This document shows, one piece after another, positions 26,778 to 35,502 of a DNA stretch of 64,000 bases. This DNA comes from JAJDIA01 sp031555145. Its GTDB lineage: Bacteria; Bacteroidota; Bacteroidia; Bacteroidales; Tannerellaceae. The stretch is taken from contig JAVBUR010000061.1 in assembly GCA_031555145.1 (NCBI GenBank), positions 7,685 through 71,684 on the forward strand, read 5' to 3'. The position numbers and the translations under genes are program-made. The notes beneath the pieces were generated by a model that searched no databases, was not told the DNA's origin, and was given only the letters and a program-made list of their open reading frames with translations. The stretch's first letter is position 1. Each line of letters opens with the position of its first letter.

Positions 26778-27512
26778 ATGATGAAACGTTGTATATATAT
26801 GATAGGTATAGGTTGGTTGTTTAGCATGTGCTGCATGACACTGTCTGCCCAAAAGGCCGAACGGAAGAATGTACGCGAAGGTAACAGCCTGTACAACAAG
26901 GAAAAGTTCACCGAATCGGAAATCGCCTACCGCAAGAGTCTGGAAGTTAATCCCCGTTCGACCGAAGGTATCTACAACCTTGGGAACTCCCTGTATAAGC
27001 AAAGTAAACTGGATGAAGCAGCCGAACAATACCAACTGTTGCTCGGACAAGGCGAACGGATCATGAAAACATCCGACGGCCCCCAGCGCATGGCCGGCGT
27101 ATTCCATAATATGGGGAATATCTTCATGAACAAGAAAGACTACGGCAAGAGTGTGGAAGCCTACAAGCAATCGCTCCGTCTAAACCCGAAGGACGATGAA
27201 ACCCGTTATAACCTGGCCTTAGCCCAGAAACTGTTGCAGGATCAGCAAAATGAGGATCAAAGTCAGAACCAACAGGATCAAAAGGATCAGGAAAATGAAG
27301 ACAAGAATGAAGATCAACAGCAACAACAACAAAAACCTGATGATCAGAAAGAGAATAAGACCCAGGAAGAAGAGCAACAAAACGAACAGATGAGCAAAGA
27401 CAATGCCCAACAACTGCTCGACGCCTTCCTCCAAGACGAAAAAGACACCCAGGAAAAGGTGAAGAAAGCACAACAACAGCATCAACAACGGAAAACAGAA
27501 AAACAATGGTAA
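26778..27512 (+). CDS. batC: BatC, TPR protein with Gln/Asp/Glu-rich tail
   Basis: 244 residues. A signal-like hydrophobic N terminus (CIYMIGIGWLFSMCCMTLSAQ) is followed by three TPR units (about residues 30-155, e.g. STEGIYNLGNSLYKQSKLDEAA). From about residue 155 the protein is a low-complexity Gln/Asp/Glu/Lys tail including a run of six Gln, ending in a QLLDAFLQDEKDTQEK helix. TPRs suggest a scaffolding role in the BatA/B complex. batD overlaps or follows it closely. Two adjacent ATGs (26778, 26781) are equally possible starts. Confidence 0.9.
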   Translation: MMKRCIYMIGIGWLFSMCCMTLSAQKAERKNVREGNSLYNKEKFTESEIAYRKSLEVNPRSTEGIYNLGNSLYKQSKLDEAAEQYQLLLGQGERIMKTSDGPQRMAGVFHNMGNIFMNKKDYGKSVEAYKQSLRLNPKDDETRYNLALAQKLLQDQQNEDQSQNQQDQKDQENEDKNEDQQQQQQKPDDQKENKTQEEEQQNEQMSKDNAQQLLDAFLQDEKDTQEKVKKAQQQHQQRKTEKQW

Positions 27513-27541
27513 CCATACGTACTAGTAAACGAATAAAATAT

Positions 27542-29347
27542 ATGATGAGAAAACTGGTTTTAAGTTGCCTGCTCATCTTGTCGGCCGTTTCATGGATACA
27601 GGCGCAGGAAATAGCATTTAAAGCCATTGCTCCGAATGCAGTGGCCATGGGGCAACAATTCCAATTGGTATATACGGTCAATGCTGAGGCTAAAGATCTA
27701 CGTACACCAGACATTTCTGATTTTGAAGTGCTTTTCGGACCTTCGCAATCCTTGTCACATAGTACGGTATATGATAGCAGTGGAAAAATGGTGAGCGAAA
27801 CAACCATGACATTCACCTATGTGCTGATGCCAAAGAAAGAAGGAACGTTCAATATACCGCCGGCATCGATCAAGGTGAAGAATGCGAATTACACCTCCAA
27901 TTCACTGGTAATAAAAGTACTGCCGCAAGATAAGGCAAGCGAGGCAACTGAAGGACAACAAGGTAGTACCGGTGTATCTGCCAATGATTTGTTTATGCAG
28001 ATGCAGGTATCCAAACGTTCAGTGTATGAACAGGAAGGTTTATTGGTGTCTTTTAAACTTTACACTGCAGTCGATGTGGCTGACCTGACAAATGTCAAAT
28101 TCCCTGAGTTCGAAGGCTTTCTATCGCAGGAAATCGAGATGAAGGACGCACAGATATCCATGGAAAACTATAACAACCGTAACTACCGTACCTATTTGCT
28201 GAAGCAAGTCGTGCTGTATCCACAACGTTCGGGAAAGCTTACGATTGAGGGAGGCAAGCTTGATGCCCAAGTGCGTATCGTTACGCAACAACGGGCACGT
28301 AGCCTTTTTGACATAACTCCCTATCAAACCGTATCAAAGACACTGGTAATGAATCCCGTGACAATTGACGTCAAACCGCTTCCTTCCGGCAAGCCCGCCT
28401 CTTTCTCCGGAGCGGTAGGGGAATTCAATATGACATCCAGTCTGACACCTACCAGCCTGAAAGCAAACGAAGCCGTCACTATGAACCTCAAAATCACCGG
28501 GACAGGCAATGTAAAGCTAATCAAGAACCCGGAAGTGACATTCCCGAACGACTTCGAATTGTATGATCCGAAACCGACGCTGGACACAAAAGTCTCTGCA
28601 GCAGGTGTAAGCGGAAGCAAGACGATTGAGTATATGGCCATTCCGCGCTTTGCCGGCGACTTTGAGATACCGCCCGTCAACTTCTCTTACTTTGATCCGA
28701 AGTCGGGAACCTATAAGACGATCTCCACTCTGGCCTACACATTGCAGGTTGAAAAGGGTGAGGGAGGAGATAGCGCTACCGGGCCGGTAGTATCCAACTT
28801 CTCCAACAAAGAGAGTGTGAAGTTCCTCGGGCAGGATATTCGTTACCTGAAGGTGAAGGATGCCCATTTCGTTTCTAACAATGAACTGTTCTTCGGCTCG
28901 TTCATGTATTATCTGTCATACCTGGTGCCGGCTCTGTTGTTCATTGCCTTCTTCTTCATCTACCGTAAACAAGTGAAAGAGAATGCGAACATTGCCCTGG
29001 TACGTACCAAGAAAGCCAACAAAGCCGCTGTTCGCCGCTTGAAGAATGCCGCCAAACTGATGAAGGAAAACCAGAAGGAAGCCTTCTACGAAGAAATACT
29101 CCGCGCCTTGTGGGGGTACCTGAGCGATAAACTGAACATCCCGCAAGCCAGCTTGACGAAAGATAACGTAGAGGCCGAACTGACGAAATACGGTATCAGC
29201 GAAACCCTGATCCACGAATTTATGGACATTCTGAATACCTGCGAGTTTGCCCGTTACGCACCTTCACAGGTATCCGAAACATTGGAACAACTATATGAAC
29301 TGACCGCCGATGCGATCGACAAAATGGAAAATACAATTAAAAAGTAA
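27542..29347 (+). CDS. batD: BatD, oxygen-tolerance family protein
   Basis: About 601 residues. The frame is open from an ATG at 27506 that overlaps batC. The ATGs at 27542/27545 give MRKLVLSCLLILSAVSWIQAQ, a proper signal peptide, and are preferred. A long periplasmic part of repeated beta-sandwich domains (e.g. FTYVLMPKKEGTFNIPP) is followed by a membrane helix (YYLSYLVPALLFIAFFFIY) and a cytoplasmic helical domain with EEILRALWGYLSDKL. This matches the BatD family. Role in the complex unknown. Confidence 0.92.
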   Translation: MMRKLVLSCLLILSAVSWIQAQEIAFKAIAPNAVAMGQQFQLVYTVNAEAKDLRTPDISDFEVLFGPSQSLSHSTVYDSSGKMVSETTMTFTYVLMPKKEGTFNIPPASIKVKNANYTSNSLVIKVLPQDKASEATEGQQGSTGVSANDLFMQMQVSKRSVYEQEGLLVSFKLYTAVDVADLTNVKFPEFEGFLSQEIEMKDAQISMENYNNRNYRTYLLKQVVLYPQRSGKLTIEGGKLDAQVRIVTQQRARSLFDITPYQTVSKTLVMNPVTIDVKPLPSGKPASFSGAVGEFNMTSSLTPTSLKANEAVTMNLKITGTGNVKLIKNPEVTFPNDFELYDPKPTLDTKVSAAGVSGSKTIEYMAIPRFAGDFEIPPVNFSYFDPKSGTYKTISTLAYTLQVEKGEGGDSATGPVVSNFSNKESVKFLGQDIRYLKVKDAHFVSNNELFFGSFMYYLSYLVPALLFIAFFFIYRKQVKENANIALVRTKKANKAAVRRLKNAAKLMKENQKEAFYEEILRALWGYLSDKLNIPQASLTKDNVEAELTKYGISETLIHEFMDILNTCEFARYAPSQVSETLEQLYELTADAIDKMENTIKK

Positions 29348-29351
29348 GGAC

Positions 29352-30116
29352 ATGAAAGCTATGCTATATAAGAAAATCGTTACCCTGTTCCTTGCATTGG
29401 CTGTTGCCCTGCCTGTCTTTGCACAAGAAACAGCTGTCAAAGAAGCCGAAACATCGTATGCCAACGCCGACTACCAGAAAGCGATCGGCCAATATGAAGC
29501 CATCCTGCAAGCAAACGGAGAATCTGCCGAGATCTACTACAACCTGGGGAATGCCTATTATAAGAATGATGATATTGCATCAGCCATCCTGAATTACGAA
29601 CGTGCCCTGCTGTTATCGCCGGGAGACGGGGATATCCGTTTCAACCTGCAACTGGCCCGTCAGCGTTCGGTCGACCGCATTGAACCGGTAGGGGAGTTCT
29701 TCCTTGTTGAATGGTTTCAGGCGGCACAGAACCTGGCAGGCGCCGATGCTTGGGCAAAAGGGGCTGTAGTGTCCTTTTTAGGCTTTATTTTCTGCTTGCT
29801 ACTGTTCTTCTTCTCACGCTGGATACGTCTGAAAAAGATCGGATTCTATATTGGAATGGCCTTGTTGGTAGTCGTTGTATTAGCCAATATATTCGCAGCC
29901 AACCAGAAACAGAAACTGGTGAACCGCACGAATGCCATTATTTTCTCACCCACAGTCACCGTGAAAAGTTCGCCATCAGCCAGTGGAACCGACCTCTTTA
30001 TCCTGCACGAAGGGACTAAAGTCGGTATCAAAAGCTCGCTGGGTGAATGGAACGAGATCGAACTCGAAGACGGTAGCGTAGGATGGATGCCTAAGACCAG
30101 CATGCAAACCATTTGA
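29352..30116 (+). CDS. batE: BatE, TPR and SH3-like membrane protein
   Basis: 254 residues from ATG 29352, which follows the batD stop by 4 nt; the frame also has an earlier ATG inside batD at 29310 that would bury the signal peptide (MLYKKIVTLFLALAVALPVFAQ). TPR repeats (about 20-115) precede two membrane helices (GAVVSFLGFIFCLLLFFF and IGMALLVVVVLANIFA) and a C-terminal bacterial SH3 domain (TVTVKSSPSASGTDLFILHEGTKVGI to GSVGWMPK). The SH3-like domain may touch peptidoglycan or protein ligands. Last Bat gene. Confidence 0.9.
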   Translation: MKAMLYKKIVTLFLALAVALPVFAQETAVKEAETSYANADYQKAIGQYEAILQANGESAEIYYNLGNAYYKNDDIASAILNYERALLLSPGDGDIRFNLQLARQRSVDRIEPVGEFFLVEWFQAAQNLAGADAWAKGAVVSFLGFIFCLLLFFFSRWIRLKKIGFYIGMALLVVVVLANIFAANQKQKLVNRTNAIIFSPTVTVKSSPSASGTDLFILHEGTKVGIKSSLGEWNEIELEDGSVGWMPKTSMQTI

Positions 30117-30128
30117 TACCGGCGGCCT

Positions 30129-30827
30129 ATGCTCGAGAAAGTATTAGTTTTAGAACACGATCTCTTCCTATCCTTAAACGGACACCATACCGCATATTGG
30201 GATGATGTGATGTGGCTTATCTCGGGGAAAATAGTATGGTTGCCATTGGCAATCTTTATCCTGTTGATCTTGTTTTACAAAACATCCTGGCGTGAATCCC
30301 TGCTGGTGTTGCTGGCTATTGTGCTCGTAGTAACACTCTGCGACCAGTTTGCGTCCCATCTATGTAAACCCCTATTCATGCGTTTTCGCCCCACGCATCA
30401 TCCAGACTTTATGAATCAGGTGCACACCGTATTCGGTTATCGGGGAGGTAAATATGGGTTTATATCCAGCCATGCCGCCAATGCCTTTGGCTTTGCCATG
30501 TATATGGCATTGTTGTTCCGGCATAAAGCCTTTACATGGACCATTTTTACGTGGGCGGTGGTGATGGCTTATACGCGTATCTACCTGGGTGTACATTTTA
30601 TTTCAGATATAGTACCGGGAATAATCGCCGGATGTCTGTTTGGAATCCTTACCTATTATATATATGTGTGTGTTCGAAAACAACTCTTTGCATGGGGTGG
30701 AAGAGAGGTGGCTCCTCCCGAACAAATTTATCCTGAAAAACATGTCTGGACGATTGTTGGAGCTATTTGGCTGACAATGATTATTATACTTATCCTCCAT
30801 GCTGGAATAATAGCTTTATTAAGCTAA
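30129..30827 (+). CDS. PAP2-family membrane phosphatase
   Basis: 232 residues with five or six helices. PAP2 motifs: KPLFMRFRPTHHPD (motif 1), GFISSHAANAFGFA (motif 2, His as acid) and YTRIYLGVHFISDIVPG (motif 3 with the nucleophilic His and Asp). It may be an undecaprenyl pyrophosphate or lipid-phosphate phosphatase at the periplasmic face; which of these cannot be told. It follows batE by 12 nt, so it is likely transcribed with the Bat operon, though functionally separate. Confidence 0.9.
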   Translation: MLEKVLVLEHDLFLSLNGHHTAYWDDVMWLISGKIVWLPLAIFILLILFYKTSWRESLLVLLAIVLVVTLCDQFASHLCKPLFMRFRPTHHPDFMNQVHTVFGYRGGKYGFISSHAANAFGFAMYMALLFRHKAFTWTIFTWAVVMAYTRIYLGVHFISDIVPGIIAGCLFGILTYYIYVCVRKQLFAWGGREVAPPEQIYPEKHVWTIVGAIWLTMIIILILHAGIIALLS

Positions 30828-30920
30828 CAGATGTTTAATACATGTCGTAAAGCATGTTTATTTCGATTGCTGTATTGTTTTTAATGACTATGTTAGTGGC
30901 ATGATAGTTTAACTAAAAAA

Positions 30921-30924
30921 GGAG
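30921..30924 (+). promoter_or_regulatory. Strong ribosome binding site (GGAG)
   Basis: AAAAAAGGAG ends 10 nt before ATG 30935. A clear Shine-Dalgarno is uncommon in this phylum and decides the start against the in-frame TTG at 30929. Confidence 0.6.
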
Positions 30925-30934
30925 ATAATTGACC

Positions 30935-31213
30935 ATGACAAAAACGATCACTTTCAATGAACTTCGCAAGCTCAAAGACAGCTTGCCCGACGGCAGCACC
31001 CACCGCATCGCAGATGAATTAGGCATGACCGTCGAAACCGTTAGAAATTATTTTGGTGGGCAGAACTTCAGGGATGGTAAGAGTTGTGGCATCCACATCG
31101 AACCGGGTCCTAATGGAGGAATTGTTGTTTTAGATGATACAACCATATACGAACGAGCTTTGCAGATACTTGAAGAGCATCAAGCCGCAGTATCAGTAGA
31201 GCCTGAAGCGTAA
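30935..31213 (+). CDS. Small HTH-type DNA-binding protein
   Basis: 92 residues from ATG 30935. The core GSTHRIADELGMTVETVRNYF reads as a helix-turn-helix with the recognition helix at TVETVRNYF. A conserved-looking Gly-rich segment follows (GKSCGIHIEPGPNGGIVVLDD), then a C-terminal helix. Similar short proteins are widespread in Bacteroidota but unstudied as far as I know. The strong Shine-Dalgarno and a following terminator suggest a short, well-expressed monocistronic mRNA; a nucleoid or global regulatory role is only a guess. Confidence 0.8.
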   Translation: MTKTITFNELRKLKDSLPDGSTHRIADELGMTVETVRNYFGGQNFRDGKSCGIHIEPGPNGGIVVLDDTTIYERALQILEEHQAAVSVEPEA

Positions 31214-31233
31214 GAAAGCTAACAACATTCTAT

Positions 31234-31277
31234 AAAAATCCCATAGCAATGATAAAGTGCTTTGGGATTTTTTTATT
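31234..31277 (+). terminator. Intrinsic terminator after the small HTH gene
   Basis: Arms AAAAATCCCA (31234-31243) and TGGGATTTTT (31263-31272) followed by more T residues. Confidence 0.85.
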
Positions 31278-31329
31278 TACAGAACTTTAAGCAGAATCCA
31301 ATTGTTCAACTAATATAAACGCATATCCC

Positions 31330-32442
31330 ATGGAAGATAAACTGGTAACATTAGCCATCCACACGTATGAGAAAGCACAGATTCTCAAGACGATGCTGGA
31401 AACAGAAGGTATTGAAGTTTACATCCACAATGTGAACCTGATCCAACCGGTCGTATCGGCCGGTGTCCGTGTACGTATCAAGGAAAGCGATCTTCCGCAT
31501 GCCTTGCGTATCATTGAAGACAGTAAATGGTTTGACGAACCGGAAGAAGAAAAGAAGGAAGAAAAGAAATCCAAGCAGATCCTTATTCCTGTCGACTTTT
31601 CCGAGTATTCCATCAAAGCCTGTGAAATGGGAATTAACTATGCACACAGCGTAGGAGGGGAGGTGATGTTGCTGCATGCCTACTTCAGTCCTTATTTCCC
31701 GTCGGCGATCCCTGTTGGAGACACATTCGCCTATCAGATCAACGAAGAAGAATCCATCCAGCACATCATCAGCCGGGTAAACAAGGATATGGAAAACCTG
31801 TGTTCGCTGATCACCCGAAAAATGGAAAGCGGTGAACTGCCATCGATCAAGTTCGGCCATACAGTCCGTGAAGGGCTTCCGGAAGAAGAGATCATTGCTT
31901 ACTGCAAAGAATTCCGTCCGATGCTGATTATTATGGGCACACGCGGAAAGAACCAGAAAGAAATGGATCTGATCGGAAGTGTCACCGGCGAGATCATCGA
32001 AGCCAACAAAGTCCCAGTATTGGCCATTCCCGAGAATGTTCCCTACAATAACCTGCAAAACATACAGACGTATGCTTTTGCTACTTCATTCAACCAACGC
32101 GATTTAGTTACGTTTGATAAATTCATGGAATTAATCAACGGTTATAAATCAAACATCCAAATATTCAATATTTCAACCAGCCGTGATGAATGGAATGAAA
32201 TACGTTTGTCGGGTATCCGCGACTATTTCAAGAAGCAATATCCAGAAGCCAACATCACCTATACAGTGCTGGATGATGGAGACCTCTTGCTGGCCATTGA
32301 AAAGTTCGTGCGGGATAAAAAGATAGATATGATCGCGGTCAGTACTCAACGCCGCAATATCCTGGCACGTTTGTTTAATCCCAGTATTGCACGTAAAATG
32401 CTGTTTCATACTGATACTCCATTGTTAGTTTTACCAGTTTAA
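31330..32442 (+). CDS. DUF2007 - universal stress protein tandem fusion
   Basis: 370 residues. Residues 4-68 resemble DUF2007 (TYEKAQILKTMLETEGIEVYIHN to RVRIKESDLPHALRIIED), a small signalling-type domain. A charged Lys/Glu linker leads to two UspA-like domains. The first (about 78-215) has the start ILIPVDFSEYSIKA and the nucleotide-loop-like block MGTRGKNQKEMDLIGSVTGEII. The second (about 225-370) ends in ARKMLFHTDTPLLVLPV with a weaker loop. Cytoplasmic. The first USP domain may bind ATP; the second looks structural. Monocistronic. Confidence 0.88.
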   Translation: MEDKLVTLAIHTYEKAQILKTMLETEGIEVYIHNVNLIQPVVSAGVRVRIKESDLPHALRIIEDSKWFDEPEEEKKEEKKSKQILIPVDFSEYSIKACEMGINYAHSVGGEVMLLHAYFSPYFPSAIPVGDTFAYQINEEESIQHIISRVNKDMENLCSLITRKMESGELPSIKFGHTVREGLPEEEIIAYCKEFRPMLIIMGTRGKNQKEMDLIGSVTGEIIEANKVPVLAIPENVPYNNLQNIQTYAFATSFNQRDLVTFDKFMELINGYKSNIQIFNISTSRDEWNEIRLSGIRDYFKKQYPEANITYTVLDDGDLLLAIEKFVRDKKIDMIAVSTQRRNILARLFNPSIARKMLFHTDTPLLVLPV

Positions 32443-32572
32443 CAATTTCTTGAAAAAAGGGCTCTATTTTCAGAACATTTTAACGGTCTCCTTTGTTAAT
32501 ACATCAGACAGAAAAAAGAATCTTTGTTAGTAGTATTTGTTTTTTCATATAAGTAGAGTTTGTTATTTGTTT

Positions 32573-32610
32573 GTCCGTATGTGGCTGTGAAGTTACGTAC
32601 GGGCTTTTTT
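32573..32610 (+). terminator. Intrinsic terminator 130 nt after the USP gene
   Basis: A 10-bp stem with G-U pairs (32573-32582 with 32595-32604) is followed by TTTTTT. The distance from the USP stop leaves an unusually long 3' untranslated region. Confidence 0.7.
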
Positions 32611-32643
32611 CATTTTAGCAGTGTACGTTTGAGGAAGAGATGC

Positions 32644-32651
32644 TATCTTTG
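32644..32651 (+). promoter_or_regulatory. -7 box upstream of the Asp-box protein gene
   Basis: TATCTTTG matches TAnnTTTG, 26 nt before the ATG at 32678. Confidence 0.45.
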
Positions 32652-32677
32652 TATCTGTTCTATAAAAACAAGAAACC

Positions 32678-33760
32678 ATGAAACATTATCTGTCCATTTA
32701 TCTGATTCTCTTATTTTTATCGTATAACGTGTTTGCCCAGGATAAAGAATGGCAACAAGGAATATTGACAGACGAATTCCTCTGTCAGGAGATGCCCGTA
32801 CCATCCGTCCACGCGGCGACGATAGCAGAAACACGATCCGGACTGGTTGCCGCATTCTTTGGCGGAGCGTATGAAGGACATCCGGAGGTAAGCATTTTTA
32901 TAAGCCGGCACAATGGTAAAAGTTGGAGTAGTCCCCGGAAAGTAGTAGAAGGATTAGTGGAAGGCTCAGAGCGCAAAGCTTGCTACAACCCTGTACTCTT
33001 TTATTATCCGGATGGAGAATTACTGCTGTTTTATAAAATAGGGAAGAATGTACAGGACTGGTCGGGGTATCTGATCCGCTCATCCGATGACGGAAAGACC
33101 TGGTCTAAACCGGAAGCGTTACCTGAAGGCTTTTTGGGTCCCATCAAAAACAAGCCCGAATTAATAGGCAACAAACTGATATGTGCCTCCAGCACAGAAA
33201 ATAACGGTTGGCAAGTACATTTCGAACTAACGGAAGACAAGGGTAAAACCTGGCGAAAGACAGCCAAAATAAACAGTAAACCCTGGAATATCATCCAGCC
33301 AAGTATCTTGAAACTGAAAGACGGCCGGTTACAAGTTATTTGCCGTTCGCAAGACGAGCACCTGATTTCCGCTTTTTCATCCGATAACGGAGAGACCTGG
33401 AGTGATCCGATCGCCTTATACCTTCCCAATAACAACTCCGGGACAGATGCCGTAACCCTTCAGGACGGCCGCCACCTGTTGGTGTATAACCATGTGAAAG
33501 CCAAACAAAGCGCTTATGTGGATAAAGCCCGCACACCCTTGAATATCTCCATCTCCGAAGACGGGATTACCTGGAAAGCCTCTTTACTGTTGGTAGATTC
33601 TACCATTGGCGAATATTCATATCCATCCGTTATTCAGGGGAAAGACGGATATGTGCATATCGTTTATACCTGGCGTCGTAAGAATGTAAAGTATGTAAAA
33701 ATAGATCCGGCTAATCTGAAAGCCAAAGCATTGATCGAAAACCGTTGGCCCGACGAATAA
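32678..33760 (+). CDS. Secreted sialidase-like Asp-box (BNR) beta-propeller protein
   Basis: 360 residues with a signal peptide (MKHYLSIYLILLFLSYNVFAQ). Five Asp-box-like motifs mark a six-bladed propeller: RHNGKSW, SSDDGKTW, TEDKGKTW, SSDNGETW and SEDGITW. The first blade has VPSVHAATIAET instead of the FRIP motif that supplies a catalytic Arg in true sialidases, so the neuraminidase label given to such proteins is doubtful. It could be another glycoside hydrolase or lyase with the same fold. Stands alone, with no SusC/SusD pair nearby. Confidence 0.85.
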   Translation: MKHYLSIYLILLFLSYNVFAQDKEWQQGILTDEFLCQEMPVPSVHAATIAETRSGLVAAFFGGAYEGHPEVSIFISRHNGKSWSSPRKVVEGLVEGSERKACYNPVLFYYPDGELLLFYKIGKNVQDWSGYLIRSSDDGKTWSKPEALPEGFLGPIKNKPELIGNKLICASSTENNGWQVHFELTEDKGKTWRKTAKINSKPWNIIQPSILKLKDGRLQVICRSQDEHLISAFSSDNGETWSDPIALYLPNNNSGTDAVTLQDGRHLLVYNHVKAKQSAYVDKARTPLNISISEDGITWKASLLLVDSTIGEYSYPSVIQGKDGYVHIVYTWRRKNVKYVKIDPANLKAKALIENRWPDE

Positions 33761-33951
33761 CCAAACTTCCGCGATTTTTCGTTTGACACTTGTTGGGGGG
33801 ATGATTTTTATCTTCCCAATAGCTTCTCATATTTATTATTAAACATAATGATGATTATGAAAAAACATGCAGATGTTTGGACATCTACATGCAGACAGAC
33901 ATGTTTCTAGTTGTAAATCGTTGGGAAATAGGCCTTAGGAGTGTTTCTTGA

Positions 33952-34389
33952 TCAGTCAACCGCCCAGTCTTTCATCTCCAGCATGTCCAGATATTCTTCC
34001 CATTCAGGATCTAATTCGGTATAAATAGAGATAGGAAGCAATTCGAATGGTTCCAGCGCCAGGTTCAGGTATTCGCCAAACACACGGACGGTACGCGTAT
34101 AGAAAACCCACACACGTTCGCCACCGCCTGAATAAACGCCGGTCAGGATAGCCAGTTTATCTTTTTCCATGATCTTGCGCAAAGCCATCTCGACAGCTTC
34201 CATTTGCTCGGCTACGACATCAACGGGCATGCCTTTGTCGTCGCCTTCATATTTCCAGGTGATCTCGACGCGTTCCTTGAATTTGCCGGATGTGACAAAT
34301 TCGTTGATACGGTCGCGTCCATAAACGGTAATAATCTGATTTTGATCGTTTTCAGATAATGCGGTAAACCATATATCACTGAGTTTCAT
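33952..34389 (-). CDS. DUF695-like protein
   Basis: 145 residues, acidic, no signal peptide or helix long enough for a membrane. The C-terminal half (VWVFYTRTVRVFGEYLNLALEP to YTELDPEWEEYLDM) resembles DUF695, a family of unknown function. It is a lone gene on the minus strand. The intergenic bases to its right hold nothing recognisable apart from the BASS gene 74 bp away. Function unknown. Confidence 0.7.
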   Translation of the reverse strand: MKLSDIWFTALSENDQNQIITVYGRDRINEFVTSGKFKERVEITWKYEGDDKGMPVDVVAEQMEAVEMALRKIMEKDKLAILTGVYSGGGERVWVFYTRTVRVFGEYLNLALEPFELLPISIYTELDPEWEEYLDMLEMKDWAVD

Positions 34390-34463
34390 GGGATTATATT
34401 GATTAATAGTGAATGATTAACGATAAATATAGGTAACAAATGCTGCTATAGGCACCAGGATGC

Positions 34464-35366
34464 TCATTTTTGCCGAGCCTCCCTCCTGTCGCGCAACCAA
34501 AGTTGGTACGAATTTATAGTATTCTGCCAAAGGACATAAGCGGCCGGAGCCACAGACGAAAGCGGATTCAGGTAGGCCTGCGCCATCCAGATGGCCAGGA
34601 TCGTGTTTTTCTGTCCCAAGCCCTGTCCGGCCGAGACCGGATCGCCGTAGTGACGGCCTATCCGTCGTCCCAACAGGAATTGCAGCACACAGATCACCAG
34701 GGATACGGCAGCCAGGCTGATCTCTACTTTATAATCGGGATTCTCCTGAATAACAAGGAATTTGACAGTACTAGCCGTCACGATCGTCAGTGCAATAGCC
34801 CATAGATAAAAGGATAGCTGATGGATAGACAATAGCTTTTTATGTACTGTCGGCACCGTATAGCGGATCACCCATGCCAGTACGAGCGGAAGCAACAACA
34901 CCGGCCCCACCTGCCGACAGATATAGAGGAACGAGGTCAGGAAATCCATATCCGCATTCGCCCCCACCAAAGGAAGTAACGCCGGAGCAGCCACAGCCAT
35001 CACAATATTACACAGCAGCAGGTAACTGGTCAGGAAAGAGACATTCCCTCCCAACATACCCACAATTACCGCCGACGACGTGGCCGAAGGCACCAGTATG
35101 CAGACAAACGCTCCCTGTGCCACCACCGGATGGTAAAACTGCAGCACTCCATACACCGCCACACTCCCAAGCAGTTGGATCAGCAGCAGCCATACATAGG
35201 CCTTCCGAAACTGTATCTCACGCGGATGCAGCTTACAGAAAGTAAGGAAAAGCATGGCAAAAATCAGGTAAGGAGTAATGACAACCAAACGACTCATCCA
35301 CGGATAAGTAGCTATTCCCAGCAACATCGCCAGGGGAAGCGTCCATTTCTTGATAAATTTCAGCAC
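34464..35366 (-). CDS. Bile acid:sodium symporter (BASS/SBF) family transporter
   Basis: 300 residues, nine or ten helices. The family's crossover segments are recognisable: VPSATSSAVIVGMLGGN in the first half and GQKNTILAIWMAQAYLNPL in the second. The family carries bile acids, pantoate or other organic anions with sodium, so bile acid transport itself is not proven. A TACCTTTG-type -7 box lies on the minus strand at 35391-35398. Confidence 0.88.
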   Translation of the reverse strand: MLKFIKKWTLPLAMLLGIATYPWMSRLVVITPYLIFAMLFLTFCKLHPREIQFRKAYVWLLLIQLLGSVAVYGVLQFYHPVVAQGAFVCILVPSATSSAVIVGMLGGNVSFLTSYLLLCNIVMAVAAPALLPLVGANADMDFLTSFLYICRQVGPVLLLPLVLAWVIRYTVPTVHKKLLSIHQLSFYLWAIALTIVTASTVKFLVIQENPDYKVEISLAAVSLVICVLQFLLGRRIGRHYGDPVSAGQGLGQKNTILAIWMAQAYLNPLSSVAPAAYVLWQNTINSYQLWLRDRREARQK

Positions 35367-35390
35367 GTGTCAGTTTTTCGTTGTCTGCAG

Positions 35391-35398
35391 CAAAGGTA
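35391..35398 (-). promoter_or_regulatory. -7 box upstream of the BASS transporter
   Basis: Minus-strand TACCTTTG fits TAnnTTTG, 24 nt before the ATG. Confidence 0.45.
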
Positions 35399-35502
35399 GG
35401 CATTATTCAGTGATTACGTATCTTCTCTACGGAGAAGTATTGACCACATCAGGATATATTGTTGCCGGCATCAGGAAGATGTATTGTCGACGCCCTGATC
35501 TG

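Noticed and set aside
33871..33886. Hairpin AGATGT-TTGG-ACATCT as a terminator for the Asp-box gene
   Set aside because: Short AT-rich stem with no T-run, more than 100 bp after the stop codon; too weak to call.
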